Below, piece by piece: positions 36,993 to 45,621 of a DNA stretch of 64,000 bases. The stretch is from Yoonia sp. R2331 (GTDB lineage Bacteria; Pseudomonadota; Alphaproteobacteria; Rhodobacterales; Rhodobacteraceae): positions 124,001 to 188,000 of the forward strand of contig NZ_JBGCUN010000002.1 of NCBI RefSeq assembly GCF_041103235.1, written 5' to 3'. Below the pieces are notes generated by a model that saw only the letters and a program-made list of their open reading frames with translations, did not search any database and was not told where the DNA came from. A program made the position numbers and the translations under genes. Within the stretch, counting starts at the first letter, position 1. Each line of letters opens with the position of its first letter.

Positions 36993-37104
36993 GTCCGCTC
37001 CTCACATGGGCGCCACTTTCCCCCAAGACATGCATAAAACTCGGCTTTGACCGTAACAGCGCGTTGCGCCATGATCTGCCCAGTTCCTGCGAAAGGCGAA
37101 GGCG

Positions 37105-38328
37105 GTGTTCAGAAAGTTAGGGTCACAGATCGCAGGACTGCTGGGTGACCAGGCGCAGGCGGTGGAACCGGTTGATCTGACGAGCGATGCCTTCCTTGCC
37201 GATCCGGTCCCGATCTACGACGCTTTCCGCAAGACACGTCCATTGGCACAGGTGCAGGGCGGTGGGTATCTGCTAACCCGCGCTGTCGATATCGTAGCCT
37301 CACTATCCGACTCGCACCTTGGCAATGCACCTTCACGGTTCTCTGCGCTGTCAGAAGGGAAGCGCGCCACACATGTCAGTGCCGACGTCGCGGCAAATAT
37401 CCCCCCGTTTCTGGACAAGCCTCGGCATGTGGAAATCCGGCGCCCGGTTTCGGCCGCGTTCTATCAGTCCTTTGCGGCGTGCAAAACGTGGCTGCCACAA
37501 CTGGCCGACCACCAGATCAGCGCGATGGCGCGTGGGGTCAGCTTTGACGCCAATATTGAATTTGCCCGACCTTTCGCCATTGCCGCGATGGCCCGTTTTG
37601 TTGGTCTGCCGCACGATCCCACAGCAATCAGTCAAGCCACGGATGCCTTGTTCAGCTTGTTCGCTCCGATCCAGAGCCGCGAAGCACTGGATAGGACAAA
37701 TACCCGGCTGGCCGAAGCCCGCCATTTCATCGAACAGGTGATGGCCCAACCCACGCTGGATCCACAGTGCTTTCTGGCGCAGTTATCGCCGCATCTTTCC
37801 CCACAGGCGGTCTGCGACAACGCCCTTTTGATCCTTGCGGACGGGGTCGAGAATATCGCGGCGGGTGTCGCGACCTTCTTTGTGGTGATGCAGCAGCAAC
37901 CGGATGTCTGGCAGTCCTTGCAGACCGATCCGGGACAGCTTGCCAATGCGGTTCACGAGGCGTTGCGACTCGAAAGCCCCGCCCAGATCATCCCGCGCAT
38001 AATCCAAGAGGAAACCGTGTTGCACGGAATCACGCTCAAGCCCGGCACGCCATTGTTTCTGGCGTTGGGCAGTGCCAACCGCGATCCAGATGCGCATGAC
38101 GAACCCGCCGCGTTTGACCTTGCCCGCGATGCGCGCGCGGCGCTGATCTTTGGGCGGGGTCGCCATGCCTGCATCGGCACGCAGCTGGCTCTATTGCTGA
38201 TAGAAGCGGCAGTTTCAGCCTTGCTGGCGGCGGGTGTCACGATGCAGTTTACACCTGCAGACTTGCACTATCAGCACAGGTTTGGGCACCGCTGGCCGTT
38301 GGGCGTGATGATCGATTTGCCTGACTAG
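37105..38328 (+). CDS. Cytochrome P450
   Basis: A 407-residue soluble bacterial-type P450, starting at GTG 37105. The heme-ligand loop IFGRGRHACIGTQLA places the axial Cys at 356, ExxR is EALR (285-288), and the C-helix HVEIRRPVSAAF is at about 108. The I-helix reads LILADGVENIAAG: the usual acid-alcohol pair (E/D-T) is Glu249-Asn250 here, so oxygen activation or substrate contacts may differ. It converges on the NRPS-like gene with overlapping stops (4 bp), pointing to a shared pathway, perhaps oxidation of a carrier-bound or released product. No ferredoxin gene is adjacent. Substrate unknown. Confidence 0.9.
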   Translation: MFRKLGSQIAGLLGDQAQAVEPVDLTSDAFLADPVPIYDAFRKTRPLAQVQGGGYLLTRAVDIVASLSDSHLGNAPSRFSALSEGKRATHVSADVAANIPPFLDKPRHVEIRRPVSAAFYQSFAACKTWLPQLADHQISAMARGVSFDANIEFARPFAIAAMARFVGLPHDPTAISQATDALFSLFAPIQSREALDRTNTRLAEARHFIEQVMAQPTLDPQCFLAQLSPHLSPQAVCDNALLILADGVENIAAGVATFFVVMQQQPDVWQSLQTDPGQLANAVHEALRLESPAQIIPRIIQEETVLHGITLKPGTPLFLALGSANRDPDAHDEPAAFDLARDARAALIFGRGRHACIGTQLALLLIEAAVSALLAAGVTMQFTPADLHYQHRFGHRWPLGVMIDLPD

Positions 38329-41081
38329 GGTATGCGGAACACGAGCCGTCCGTTGCCCGAACCGGTGTCATTACCAAACCGGGCCAATCCATCGTCCACA
38401 ATTCGGGCAGTCAATCGGTAGGGCCGGCGCCGCGCGCTCGGCCATGTCAGGTCAAACCCAAAGCGCTGCGTTTCCCCCGGCGCGACGGCCGTTGCAAAAT
38501 CGGCGATCGCATGGCGCAGGATGGCCATGTCCAATCCGTTCACATCGAAATCGATGGATAAGAACAAGCCACTGTCCACGGTTGGCGGCCAAGGTACCTT
38601 GCTGGTGTTTGTGACGGTGACAGTCACCTTTTTTGCCTTGGAACGCGACAAGAACCGTGGCGCATGTAGTGCAATCCGGGCGTCGTGCCGCACTTTGCGT
38701 TCTGGCAGAGAAGTCTGATCTGTAGGTGTCTGACGCGGCAGAGGCTTGCCCTCAAGGTAAGGCGTCACAGCCTTGCGCAACTTCGGCAAGGTCTCTCGAT
38801 CCAGCAAATGTACGTGGGCCCGGTCAAAGGCCTGAAAGACAGCTCCCTTCGGATGGAGCACAGCAAAGCCCAAACTGGGGTCGCGATAGCGGACAGCGCC
38901 CGAATAGTTCGGGCTATTCGACCAGACATAGTAGACCGGGTAGGGCGTCGATACGTCGAAAATGTTGTCGATTGCGAGGAACATTGAGATGGGATGGCCT
39001 AGCCTTGTCAGGTCCTGTCCCACCATTTCCATCACGCGGACACCTTCACAAAAGCCACCCAGAATTACCGGTTCGGCAGGGGTCAGGAGGCTAGCGATGT
39101 CGCGGGCGTATAGCTTTGCCAGCTCCGCGTTCAGCGCGGTATCCTTTCCGCCAAAGCCAAACAGCGACCGCATGATGTGGAATGGGTGATCCTTGAAAAT
39201 GTGGTTCGACAAGGGGCGCGGCATCGCCATGCCGTTGGCGCAAAAGAATGCAGGTGTCCCCTGTGCCAGCGAGTTGCGTAGAATAATCAGACCATGCGGC
39301 CCAACCCGTTGTCCTTGCCAACCCGCGATACGTTTGCGCAGATATTGTAGGTGTGCCGGTTCTGATTGCGTCTTGGGTTGATCAGCTCTCAGGGCAGCGA
39401 CAAGCGCATCAAGTCGCGGTGCTTCAAATAGGATATTTGGGTCAACAGATCTGCCCAGCGCTTCTTCCAGCAGGGTGATGAATTCGGTCGCGGCCAGACT
39501 GTCGCCGCCATCGTCAAAGAAATCGGACTGGGCATGTGGAGTGCGACATTGCAGGTGTGTCGCCCAAATCGTGGCCACCTTGGTCGTCAAAGGGTCGGTT
39601 GGTCTGTGTGCAGTTTCGGACTGGTCCGGCATTGACGCCAAGGACCGCCGGTCGGTTTTGCCGCTGGGCAACCGCGGCAAAGCGTCGAGGAATAGCACTC
39701 TGCGCGGCACTTCAAACGCCGAAAGTTGGCTTTGTAACACTTTCAGCAAGGTCGTTTCTTCAAGGGGTTGGTCAGTGACAACGGCCAAAGCCACCTGCTC
39801 TCCCAGCGTTGGATGTGGCACGCCATAGGCCACAGTATCCAACACCCCCGGCACCGATTTGGCAGCGCGTTCAACCACCAAAGGTGAAATCTTTTCACCG
39901 CCGCGATTGATCTGCTCTTTCAGGCGTCCGGTCAGCGTCAAAACGCCATCTTCGTCCAACACCCCAAGGTCGCCGGTGCGGAACCAGTCACCATAGCGCG
40001 GGGTGATGTCGGTCCCTTCGTAGCCAGTCATGATGGTGGGTCCGCTTACACACACCTCGCCCTCATGTCCGGCAGGCAAGCGGTTTCGAAAACTGTCTAT
40101 GATGGCGACCTCTGGCCCGGCAGCGCGACCGACAGAGCGCAGTTTGTCCGCATGTTCATCAAGCGACATTGAGGTGATCTGCCCCGCGGTTTCAGTCATG
40201 CCATACATCTGAATGATCGGCACGGGACCAAGGCGAGACGTGGCCTGCGCCCGCAATTCAAGCGTCAAATCAGCGGACACCATACGTAGAAATCGCAGCC
40301 TTTGGCCGATTTCCTGCGCTGTTGCGTCGTCCAGATCGGCCACCAGCCGATGCAACGCAGTGGGCACCAGTTGCAGCCAAGTCGCCGCATGTGTCCTGAC
40401 GGCGCTGACCAGTGAGGTGGATTCGAGGTTTGCGGCAATAATGACGGTCCCGCCGGCTGACAATGGCGCGAGCAACAGATCAACCAGCGCGCCAACATGG
40501 AACATCGGCAGCGCATGTACGGCGCGGTCTGCGGGTCCAAGGCGCAGGTGGTTGCAGATGTTGGTGGCGGACAGCGCCAATTGATCGGGCGTCAATGGCA
40601 CCCGTTTTGGTGTGCCTGTGCTGCCAGAGGTAAACAGGGTCAGCCCCGCCTGATTGCGCCCACCTTTTGGCAGTTCGCCCAGCAGACGGGCGTTTTGTAG
40701 ATCCACGGGCACAAGTTTACCGGGATGTTCCTTTTGCAGATGGGCAAGGGTCGTGACGGAGAGCGCCGAAGTATACAGCACCACGTCAATTTGCGCCTCG
40801 GTGATGCTGTCAGACAGGCGCGCTGATTGCGCCTCAAGGTTCAGCGGACAAAGCCGCACCTGATCGAGCAACGACAAGAGGGCAACAGCCGTGTCAGGGC
40901 CGTTCTCGAACAGCGTCGCCACACGCAATGGCCCTGCCACATGAATCGCCCGATGCCATGTCGCGCGACGCTCGCACAATCCGCGATAGGTCAGCACATG
41001 TCCGTCCGCACCAATCAGTGCAGGGCGGTCGCCAGATCCTTCGATTGTTTGCCAGAGCGATGACCAGGGTTGGTGGGACAT
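38325..41081 (-). CDS. Single-module NRPS-like protein: adenylation, carrier, thioesterase and Ig-like domains
   Basis: About 918 residues from ATG 41081. Adenylation domain 1-480: LFTSGSTGTPKRVPLT (149-164), MFHVGAL, QMYGMTETAG, RTGDLG and the A10 Lys in LPSGKTDRRSL. The A4 region reads LPMFHVGALVD, not FDxS, so the Asp that holds an alpha-amino group is missing, and an acyl or aryl acid is likelier than an amino acid. Carrier domain 490-565, with the phosphopantetheine Ser528 in DDGGDSLAA. Thioesterase about 590-780, with GGFCEG placing Cys678 where Ser is usual; a candidate Asp (LAIDNIFD) and His (RAHVHLL) follow. An Ig-like tail about 790-918 (VTNTSKVPWPP). Partner genes are the P450 and a divergent kynureninase. 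A release activity is inferred; the product is unknown. Confidence 0.85.
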   Translation of the reverse strand: MSHQPWSSLWQTIEGSGDRPALIGADGHVLTYRGLCERRATWHRAIHVAGPLRVATLFENGPDTAVALLSLLDQVRLCPLNLEAQSARLSDSITEAQIDVVLYTSALSVTTLAHLQKEHPGKLVPVDLQNARLLGELPKGGRNQAGLTLFTSGSTGTPKRVPLTPDQLALSATNICNHLRLGPADRAVHALPMFHVGALVDLLLAPLSAGGTVIIAANLESTSLVSAVRTHAATWLQLVPTALHRLVADLDDATAQEIGQRLRFLRMVSADLTLELRAQATSRLGPVPIIQMYGMTETAGQITSMSLDEHADKLRSVGRAAGPEVAIIDSFRNRLPAGHEGEVCVSGPTIMTGYEGTDITPRYGDWFRTGDLGVLDEDGVLTLTGRLKEQINRGGEKISPLVVERAAKSVPGVLDTVAYGVPHPTLGEQVALAVVTDQPLEETTLLKVLQSQLSAFEVPRRVLFLDALPRLPSGKTDRRSLASMPDQSETAHRPTDPLTTKVATIWATHLQCRTPHAQSDFFDDGGDSLAATEFITLLEEALGRSVDPNILFEAPRLDALVAALRADQPKTQSEPAHLQYLRKRIAGWQGQRVGPHGLIILRNSLAQGTPAFFCANGMAMPRPLSNHIFKDHPFHIMRSLFGFGGKDTALNAELAKLYARDIASLLTPAEPVILGGFCEGVRVMEMVGQDLTRLGHPISMFLAIDNIFDVSTPYPVYYVWSNSPNYSGAVRYRDPSLGFAVLHPKGAVFQAFDRAHVHLLDRETLPKLRKAVTPYLEGKPLPRQTPTDQTSLPERKVRHDARIALHAPRFLSRSKAKKVTVTVTNTSKVPWPPTVDSGLFLSIDFDVNGLDMAILRHAIADFATAVAPGETQRFGFDLTWPSARRRPYRLTARIVDDGLARFGNDTGSGNGRLVFRIP

Positions 41082-41156
41082 AACGCCGAGAATGCACACT
41101 GCCCGACAGAATTCCAACCCGGATACGGCGCGCCCGAATTGGCCTTGCAGCGGCCC

Positions 41157-41201
41157 GATCCTGATCCCAAGATGACCTGATTTTCGCAAGTTCACAGGAT
41201 C
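41157..41201 (+). promoter_or_regulatory. Inverted repeat overlapping the kynU ribosome-binding site
   Basis: GATCCTG (41157-41163) and CAGGATC (41195-41201) are perfect inverted repeats 31 bases apart. The right arm contains the AGGA ribosome-binding site of the kynureninase gene, whose ATG is at 41206. It may be an operator in the divergent kynU/NRPS-like promoter region or an mRNA hairpin that limits translation. Confidence 0.35.
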
Positions 41202-41205
41202 ACAG

Positions 41206-42399
41206 ATGCCCCCTTCCCTGCCGATGAAAGACAAGTTCGTTCTGCCTGATGGCATGGTCTATCTGGATGGTAACTCTTTGGGGCCTCTGCCGCGCGCGGT
41301 GCCAGAGCATCTGGCGCGCGTCGTCGCGGATGAATGGGGGCAGCATCTGATCAAAGGTTGGAACCAAGACGACTGGATGAGGCAGCCGGTGCGGTTGGGT
41401 GATAGCATTGGGCGGCTGATCGGTGCGCCTGCCGGGTCCGTTGTTCTGGGCGACACGCTGTCGATCAAGGTCTATCAGGCTCTGTCGGCCGCGCTCAGCA
41501 TGCGGCCGGATCGCAAGGTGGTCTTGTCCGACACCGGGAATTTTCCGACAGACCTTTACATGGCAGAGGGGCTGATCGCCCATCTTAATGCGGGCCACAC
41601 ATTGCGCACGGTGGCCCCCGAAGATGTGACCGCAGCCATCACCGAAGAAGTCGCAGTGGTCATGATCACGCAGGTTGATTATCGCTCTGGCCGTATGCAC
41701 GACATGCAGGCAATCACCAAACGCGCGCATGACTTTGGTGCAGTGATGGTCTGGGATCTGGCCCATAGTGCGGGGGCTGTCCCTGTTGATGTGGCAGCGC
41801 TGGGATGTGAGTTTGCCGTGGGCTGTACCTACAAGTACCTCAACGGTGGTCCAGGTGCGCCTGCCTTCATCTACGTTAGATCCGACCTGTCCGGCACCAT
41901 TGCGCCTGCGCTGTCAGGTTGGCTGGGCCACGATGCGCCCTTTGCATTTGAACCGTCCTACAGGCCCGGAAAGGACATCGAACGCATGCGCGTGGGCACG
42001 CCACCGGTGTTGCAGATGTCAGCACTAGAGGCCGCGATGGCGGTTTGGGACGGCGTCGATATGGGCGATTTGCGTGCCGCAAGTATCACGCTGAGCGAAC
42101 TTTTCATCACAGAGGTCGAGACGCGCTGCCCGCAATTGACCCTTGCCAGCCCGCGCAACCCGGCCGAGCGCGGCTCGCAGGTCTCGTTCGCGTTTGAGCA
42201 TGGCTATGCGGCGATGCAAGCCTTGATCGCGCGGGATGTGATTGGGGACTTTCGCGCGCCCAACATCATGAGGTTCGGCTTTACACCGCTTTATCTGGAT
42301 GACAGCGACGTGCACCGCGCCGTGGATGTGCTGGCCGAGGTGCTCGACCAGCGACTGTGGGACGACCCCGTCTACCTGCGCAAGGCCCGTGTGACCTAG
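41206..42399 (+). CDS. kynU: Kynureninase
   Basis: Kynureninase is a PLP enzyme that splits kynurenine (or 3-hydroxykynurenine) into alanine and (3-hydroxy)anthranilate. The 397 residues show YLDGNSLGPLPRAV (substrate/PLP region, about 19), MVWDLAHSAGAVPVDV with the PLP-binding Asp184, and GCTYKYLNGGPGAPAF with the Schiff-base Lys210. The rest also follows the family. No tryptophan dioxygenase or formamidase gene is nearby, although these usually accompany kynU in a catabolic setting. The gene diverges from the NRPS-like gene, suggesting that anthranilate supplies its adenylation domain. It ends by overlapping the convergent membrane-protein gene. Confidence 0.93.
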   Translation: MPPSLPMKDKFVLPDGMVYLDGNSLGPLPRAVPEHLARVVADEWGQHLIKGWNQDDWMRQPVRLGDSIGRLIGAPAGSVVLGDTLSIKVYQALSAALSMRPDRKVVLSDTGNFPTDLYMAEGLIAHLNAGHTLRTVAPEDVTAAITEEVAVVMITQVDYRSGRMHDMQAITKRAHDFGAVMVWDLAHSAGAVPVDVAALGCEFAVGCTYKYLNGGPGAPAFIYVRSDLSGTIAPALSGWLGHDAPFAFEPSYRPGKDIERMRVGTPPVLQMSALEAAMAVWDGVDMGDLRAASITLSELFITEVETRCPQLTLASPRNPAERGSQVSFAFEHGYAAMQALIARDVIGDFRAPNIMRFGFTPLYLDDSDVHRAVDVLAEVLDQRLWDDPVYLRKARVT

Positions 42400-42758
42400 A
42401 CCGTTTCCGGCGCGCGCCAGAGCGTCGCAAAAAGCGTCAGGAACGCCAGGCAGTTGACCACAGCGATGGAGGCAAAAAGCCATCCAGGCACTGGACCCGC
42501 CGCCCAGATAGCGCCCAATGCCGAAATGCCGCCAACGGCCATCACAAAGAACATGACATACCCCAACCACCGCATTCCGCGTGACAGGCCAGAGGCGCAG
42601 GCCAAGTAGATCAAGCCAATGACGAAAAGCATCAGCGACGGGACAGCAAAGCCGCTAATCACCGGCGCAATCAGATGCAAGAGCGCGCTGATCAACACAA
42701 AAGGAATTGCCCAGCGAAACGGGCCTTGGATCAGTGTCATGGTCGTTGCCTCATTCAT
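42396..42758 (-). CDS. Small membrane protein, about four transmembrane segments
   Basis: A 120-residue protein with four hydrophobic stretches (RWAIPFVLISALLHLIAPVI; VPSLMLFVIGLIYLACASGL; LGYVMFFVMAVGGISALGAI; LFASIAVVNCLAFLTLFATL). The start is set at ATG 42758, which overlaps the end of the cytochrome gene by eight bases; another ATG precedes it at 42761. It is the last gene of the molybdenum-hydroxylase operon, so it may anchor or serve that complex. I do not recognise a family. Confidence 0.65.
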   Translation of the reverse strand: MNEATTMTLIQGPFRWAIPFVLISALLHLIAPVISGFAVPSLMLFVIGLIYLACASGLSRGMRWLGYVMFFVMAVGGISALGAIWAAGPVPGWLFASIAVVNCLAFLTLFATLWRAPETV

Positions 42759-43365
42759 CATTCGCGCAGGGCATGCCGCCGACTCCCCAGGCCAGCACGT
42801 CATTGACGTGGGACTGCAGATCGTAAGGGGCCGGTTCGCGGCCGCCACCGGGGTTCCATGCCCAATGCAGGATCAGGTCGTGGTCAAGGTGGCTGGCGAT
42901 TTCCAGATAGTCGCGTCCACCGTTGCGGTTAGGGTCGCGCAGTTGGTTGCAAACATCTGTTGAGGATGTGCCAAACCATTCCGCCTCGACCGGGGCAAGT
43001 TGCCAATTCATGGCGACCTGCGGCGCGGCATGAGGTATGTCGTTCAACCCCTCGCGGTAGGCGTGGCACGTGCTGCACTGGATCGTCTCAACCCCGATGC
43101 GGCTGTCGCCCGCATTGATGTTCATCCCGTGCGGGCGGGTCTTGCCGTAGCTTGGGCCTGACCACATCGGGCGGTTCTCTGGGCCGACATGGCAATTCGA
43201 ACACCGCGGATGCGACGCAACCTCGTAAATGCGGTCCCATGCGGCAAGCGCCTGTTCCCGGCTGATCGTGCCATCTGCAGGCGGCGTGATTTCGACGTTT
43301 TCGCCCGCGGCCAAGACGGACGAAGCGGTCAATGCGATGATGGCTGATGCCGACCAAAGTTTCAT
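42751..43365 (-). CDS. Periplasmic diheme cytochrome c
   Basis: A 204-residue exported protein. The signal peptide is MKLWSASAIIALTASSVLAA. Two CxxCH heme motifs are seen: CSNCH at 55-59 and CSTCH at 97-101. The DGTISREQALAAWDRIYEVA stretch before the first motif and the C-terminal HDLILHWAWNPGGGREPAPY are distinctive. It follows iorB by 12 bases, so it is likely the electron acceptor of the periplasmic hydroxylase, passing electrons on to the respiratory chain. Confidence 0.88.
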   Translation of the reverse strand: MKLWSASAIIALTASSVLAAGENVEITPPADGTISREQALAAWDRIYEVASHPRCSNCHVGPENRPMWSGPSYGKTRPHGMNINAGDSRIGVETIQCSTCHAYREGLNDIPHAAPQVAMNWQLAPVEAEWFGTSSTDVCNQLRDPNRNGGRDYLEIASHLDHDLILHWAWNPGGGREPAPYDLQSHVNDVLAWGVGGMPCANDE

Positions 43366-43377
43366 AACGGTGGCCCC

Positions 43378-45621
43378 TTAGACAAAGTCGACAAATTTGT
43401 TGAACGGCATTTCGCGCAGGCGTTGGCCGGTTGCTGCAAAGATTGCATTGCCCAGCGCAGGTGCCGCGGGCGGCACCGGTGGTTCGCCAAAGCCTTTGAT
43501 CTTGGGTGTGTTTTCGAGCGCAGTGAAATGCATGCGCGGCGTCTGATACAGGCGCATCGCTTCGTGCGCGTGATAGTTTGACTGCTGCGCCATGCCGTCG
43601 GCATATGTGATCTCGCAGTTCATCGCATGGCCTAGGCCAAAGATCGTGCCGCCGAACGCCAGGTTTTCAAGATTGACCGGGTCAATCACTTGCCCCACGT
43701 CCGCGGCGATCCAGACCTCATCAAGGCGGATGCCGCCATCGGTCTGTGTCACCTCGACCACGGTCGCGACCGGTACCCCAAAGGAAAAGGCATAGGCAAT
43801 CCCGCGCCCGCGCCCATTGCCCAGATCATGGCCGTTCCAGCTGCACATGTCGGCAACCGTTTCGAGCACTTTTACAGAGACGTCATGCCCCATCAAACGG
43901 ATACGTTCTGCGAGCGGGTCCGCACCGGCGGCATGGATCGTTTCATCCAGCAGCGTATCATAGATGAACGTATTGGGCGCCGCGCCGACAGAACGCCAAG
44001 ACGATACTGGTGCAAGGCTGGTTTCCTTGTACGACCGGACCCGTAGGTTGGGTAGGTTAAGGTTTGGGACGTCCCAGGCCCCTTCGTGAAGCTGGGTGTC
44101 CGGACCAGGCAAGCTAAGCCCCATACGCGACATCTGAGAGGTCAGCACGGATTGCCCCGCGATCTGCACATCCAACGACACGACCTTGCCATCAGCGTGT
44201 TTGCCAACGCCGCGCCCCATGGTGATGTGACGGGGGAAGTCATGTGCAAAATCCTCTTCCCTGGAATAGGTCATTTTGACAGGCGTCCCGCGCATCTTCA
44301 TTGCAATCTCAGCTGCCTGCCGCACGAAGTCCATTTCGAGCCGGTGACCAAAACTGCCACCGATGAACATGTTGTGCAGGTGCACGTTGCTGGCGTCGAG
44401 CCCGGTGAGGTTGGCGACGTCCGATTCCACCATCATCTGAAGCTGGTGGCCGGTCCAGATATCAACCCGGTCATCGGTTACAAGAATCGTGGCATTCAGT
44501 GGCTCCAACGGAGCATGTGCCACGTAAGGTGAGCGGTATTCGCCGGTGACTTCATCGCCCGAGGCAGCATCAACATCACCAACTGTGCGCGCCTCAGCAT
44601 TCAGTTTTTCGGGCACAAACGCAGCCGACAAGGCCGCCCAGTGGGCATCCTGTTCTGCTGGATAGGATGCAGGGCCCCAGGTGCAGTCCACGGCATTGGC
44701 AGCTTGAATGGCGCGCCATGTGTTGTCGGCAACCACCGCGATCCCGCCGGTGATTTCAAAGATATCAACAACACCGCGCATGTCGCGTGCTGCAGTATCA
44801 TCATAGGATTCCAGTGCGCCGCCTTGCCGGGGATTGACCTTGATCGTCGCGTGCAACAGGTCGTCAGCCTGATGATCGATTCCATAGGTCTGCGTGCCGG
44901 TGGACTTTGCCTTGATGTCCACCCGCTCCATCGGCTTGCCCAGAATGCGCCATTGTGACGGGTCCCGCAGTTTCACATCTTTGACCGGCGCGATTTGTCC
45001 GGCGGCTGCAGCCAATTCGGTATAGAGCAGCGTTTTGCCATCGGGCAGTTCAACTGCGCCGTTTGCGGTTTTCAGAGTGCTAACATCGACACTGGCTTGC
45101 TGCGCGGCGGCGGCTTTCAACGTTTCACGCGCCAATGCTCCGGCCTGACGCAACTTGTCGTAGCTGTCCGGCATGGCCGAGGATCCACCCGTTCCCATGA
45201 TCGGAAGAAATGCACGCAGAACACCGCCCGCGATCCCGCGCATCGTCTCTGCAGTGTCGCCGAAGTCGTATTGCGGGAACGGCACAGCCGCGTCAGCGAA
45301 GGCTGTATTGAAGTAGGCCTGATCTGGCGTACCAAAGCTGATTTCAACCTGATCAAGGGTGACGTCCAATTCTTCAGCGATCAAGGCGGCCTGCGCGGAC
45401 ATGACGCCTTGGCCCTTGTCAGCATGAGGTGCGATCAGCGTGATCTTTTCGGCATCAATGATGACCCACGGATTGAAGCTGACGGCGTCCTGCGACAATT
45501 CCGCCAAATTCGGGTTCTCAAACGGGCGATTTGCGCGATAGACGCCAAAGGCGACCCCGCCCAACACGGCAGCGGACCCGACCAGAAAGCTACGACGACT
45601 AATTGTGCGAAGGCGACCCAT
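43378..45621 (-). CDS. iorB: Molybdopterin-binding large subunit, isoquinoline 1-oxidoreductase/aldehyde dehydrogenase type
   Basis: A xanthine-oxidase-superfamily subunit of 747 residues from ATG 45621; the ATG overlaps the iorA stop (TAATG). It starts with a twin-arginine signal (TISRRSFLVGSAAVLGGVAF), so the complex is exported folded. Typical parts are PHADKGQGVMSAQAALIAEE, GEYRSPYVAHAPLEPLNATI, MFIGGSFGHRLEMDFVRQAA and the near-C-terminal IKGFGEPPVPPAAPALGNAI with the active-site Glu motif GEP. The single large subunit with a [2Fe-2S] partner and a cytochrome, without an FAD subunit, is the IorAB/membrane-bound aldehyde oxidase arrangement. Substrate may be a heteroaromatic compound or an aldehyde. 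Confidence 0.9.
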   Translation of the reverse strand: MGRLRTISRRSFLVGSAAVLGGVAFGVYRANRPFENPNLAELSQDAVSFNPWVIIDAEKITLIAPHADKGQGVMSAQAALIAEELDVTLDQVEISFGTPDQAYFNTAFADAAVPFPQYDFGDTAETMRGIAGGVLRAFLPIMGTGGSSAMPDSYDKLRQAGALARETLKAAAAQQASVDVSTLKTANGAVELPDGKTLLYTELAAAAGQIAPVKDVKLRDPSQWRILGKPMERVDIKAKSTGTQTYGIDHQADDLLHATIKVNPRQGGALESYDDTAARDMRGVVDIFEITGGIAVVADNTWRAIQAANAVDCTWGPASYPAEQDAHWAALSAAFVPEKLNAEARTVGDVDAASGDEVTGEYRSPYVAHAPLEPLNATILVTDDRVDIWTGHQLQMMVESDVANLTGLDASNVHLHNMFIGGSFGHRLEMDFVRQAAEIAMKMRGTPVKMTYSREEDFAHDFPRHITMGRGVGKHADGKVVSLDVQIAGQSVLTSQMSRMGLSLPGPDTQLHEGAWDVPNLNLPNLRVRSYKETSLAPVSSWRSVGAAPNTFIYDTLLDETIHAAGADPLAERIRLMGHDVSVKVLETVADMCSWNGHDLGNGRGRGIAYAFSFGVPVATVVEVTQTDGGIRLDEVWIAADVGQVIDPVNLENLAFGGTIFGLGHAMNCEITYADGMAQQSNYHAHEAMRLYQTPRMHFTALENTPKIKGFGEPPVPPAAPALGNAIFAATGQRLREMPFNKFVDFV

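Noticed and set aside
41206-42399. Reading kynU simply as tryptophan catabolism
   Set aside because: Not fully excluded, but the missing kynA/kynB neighbours and the divergent NRPS-like gene make a supply role for that gene at least as likely; kept as a hypothesis in the findings.
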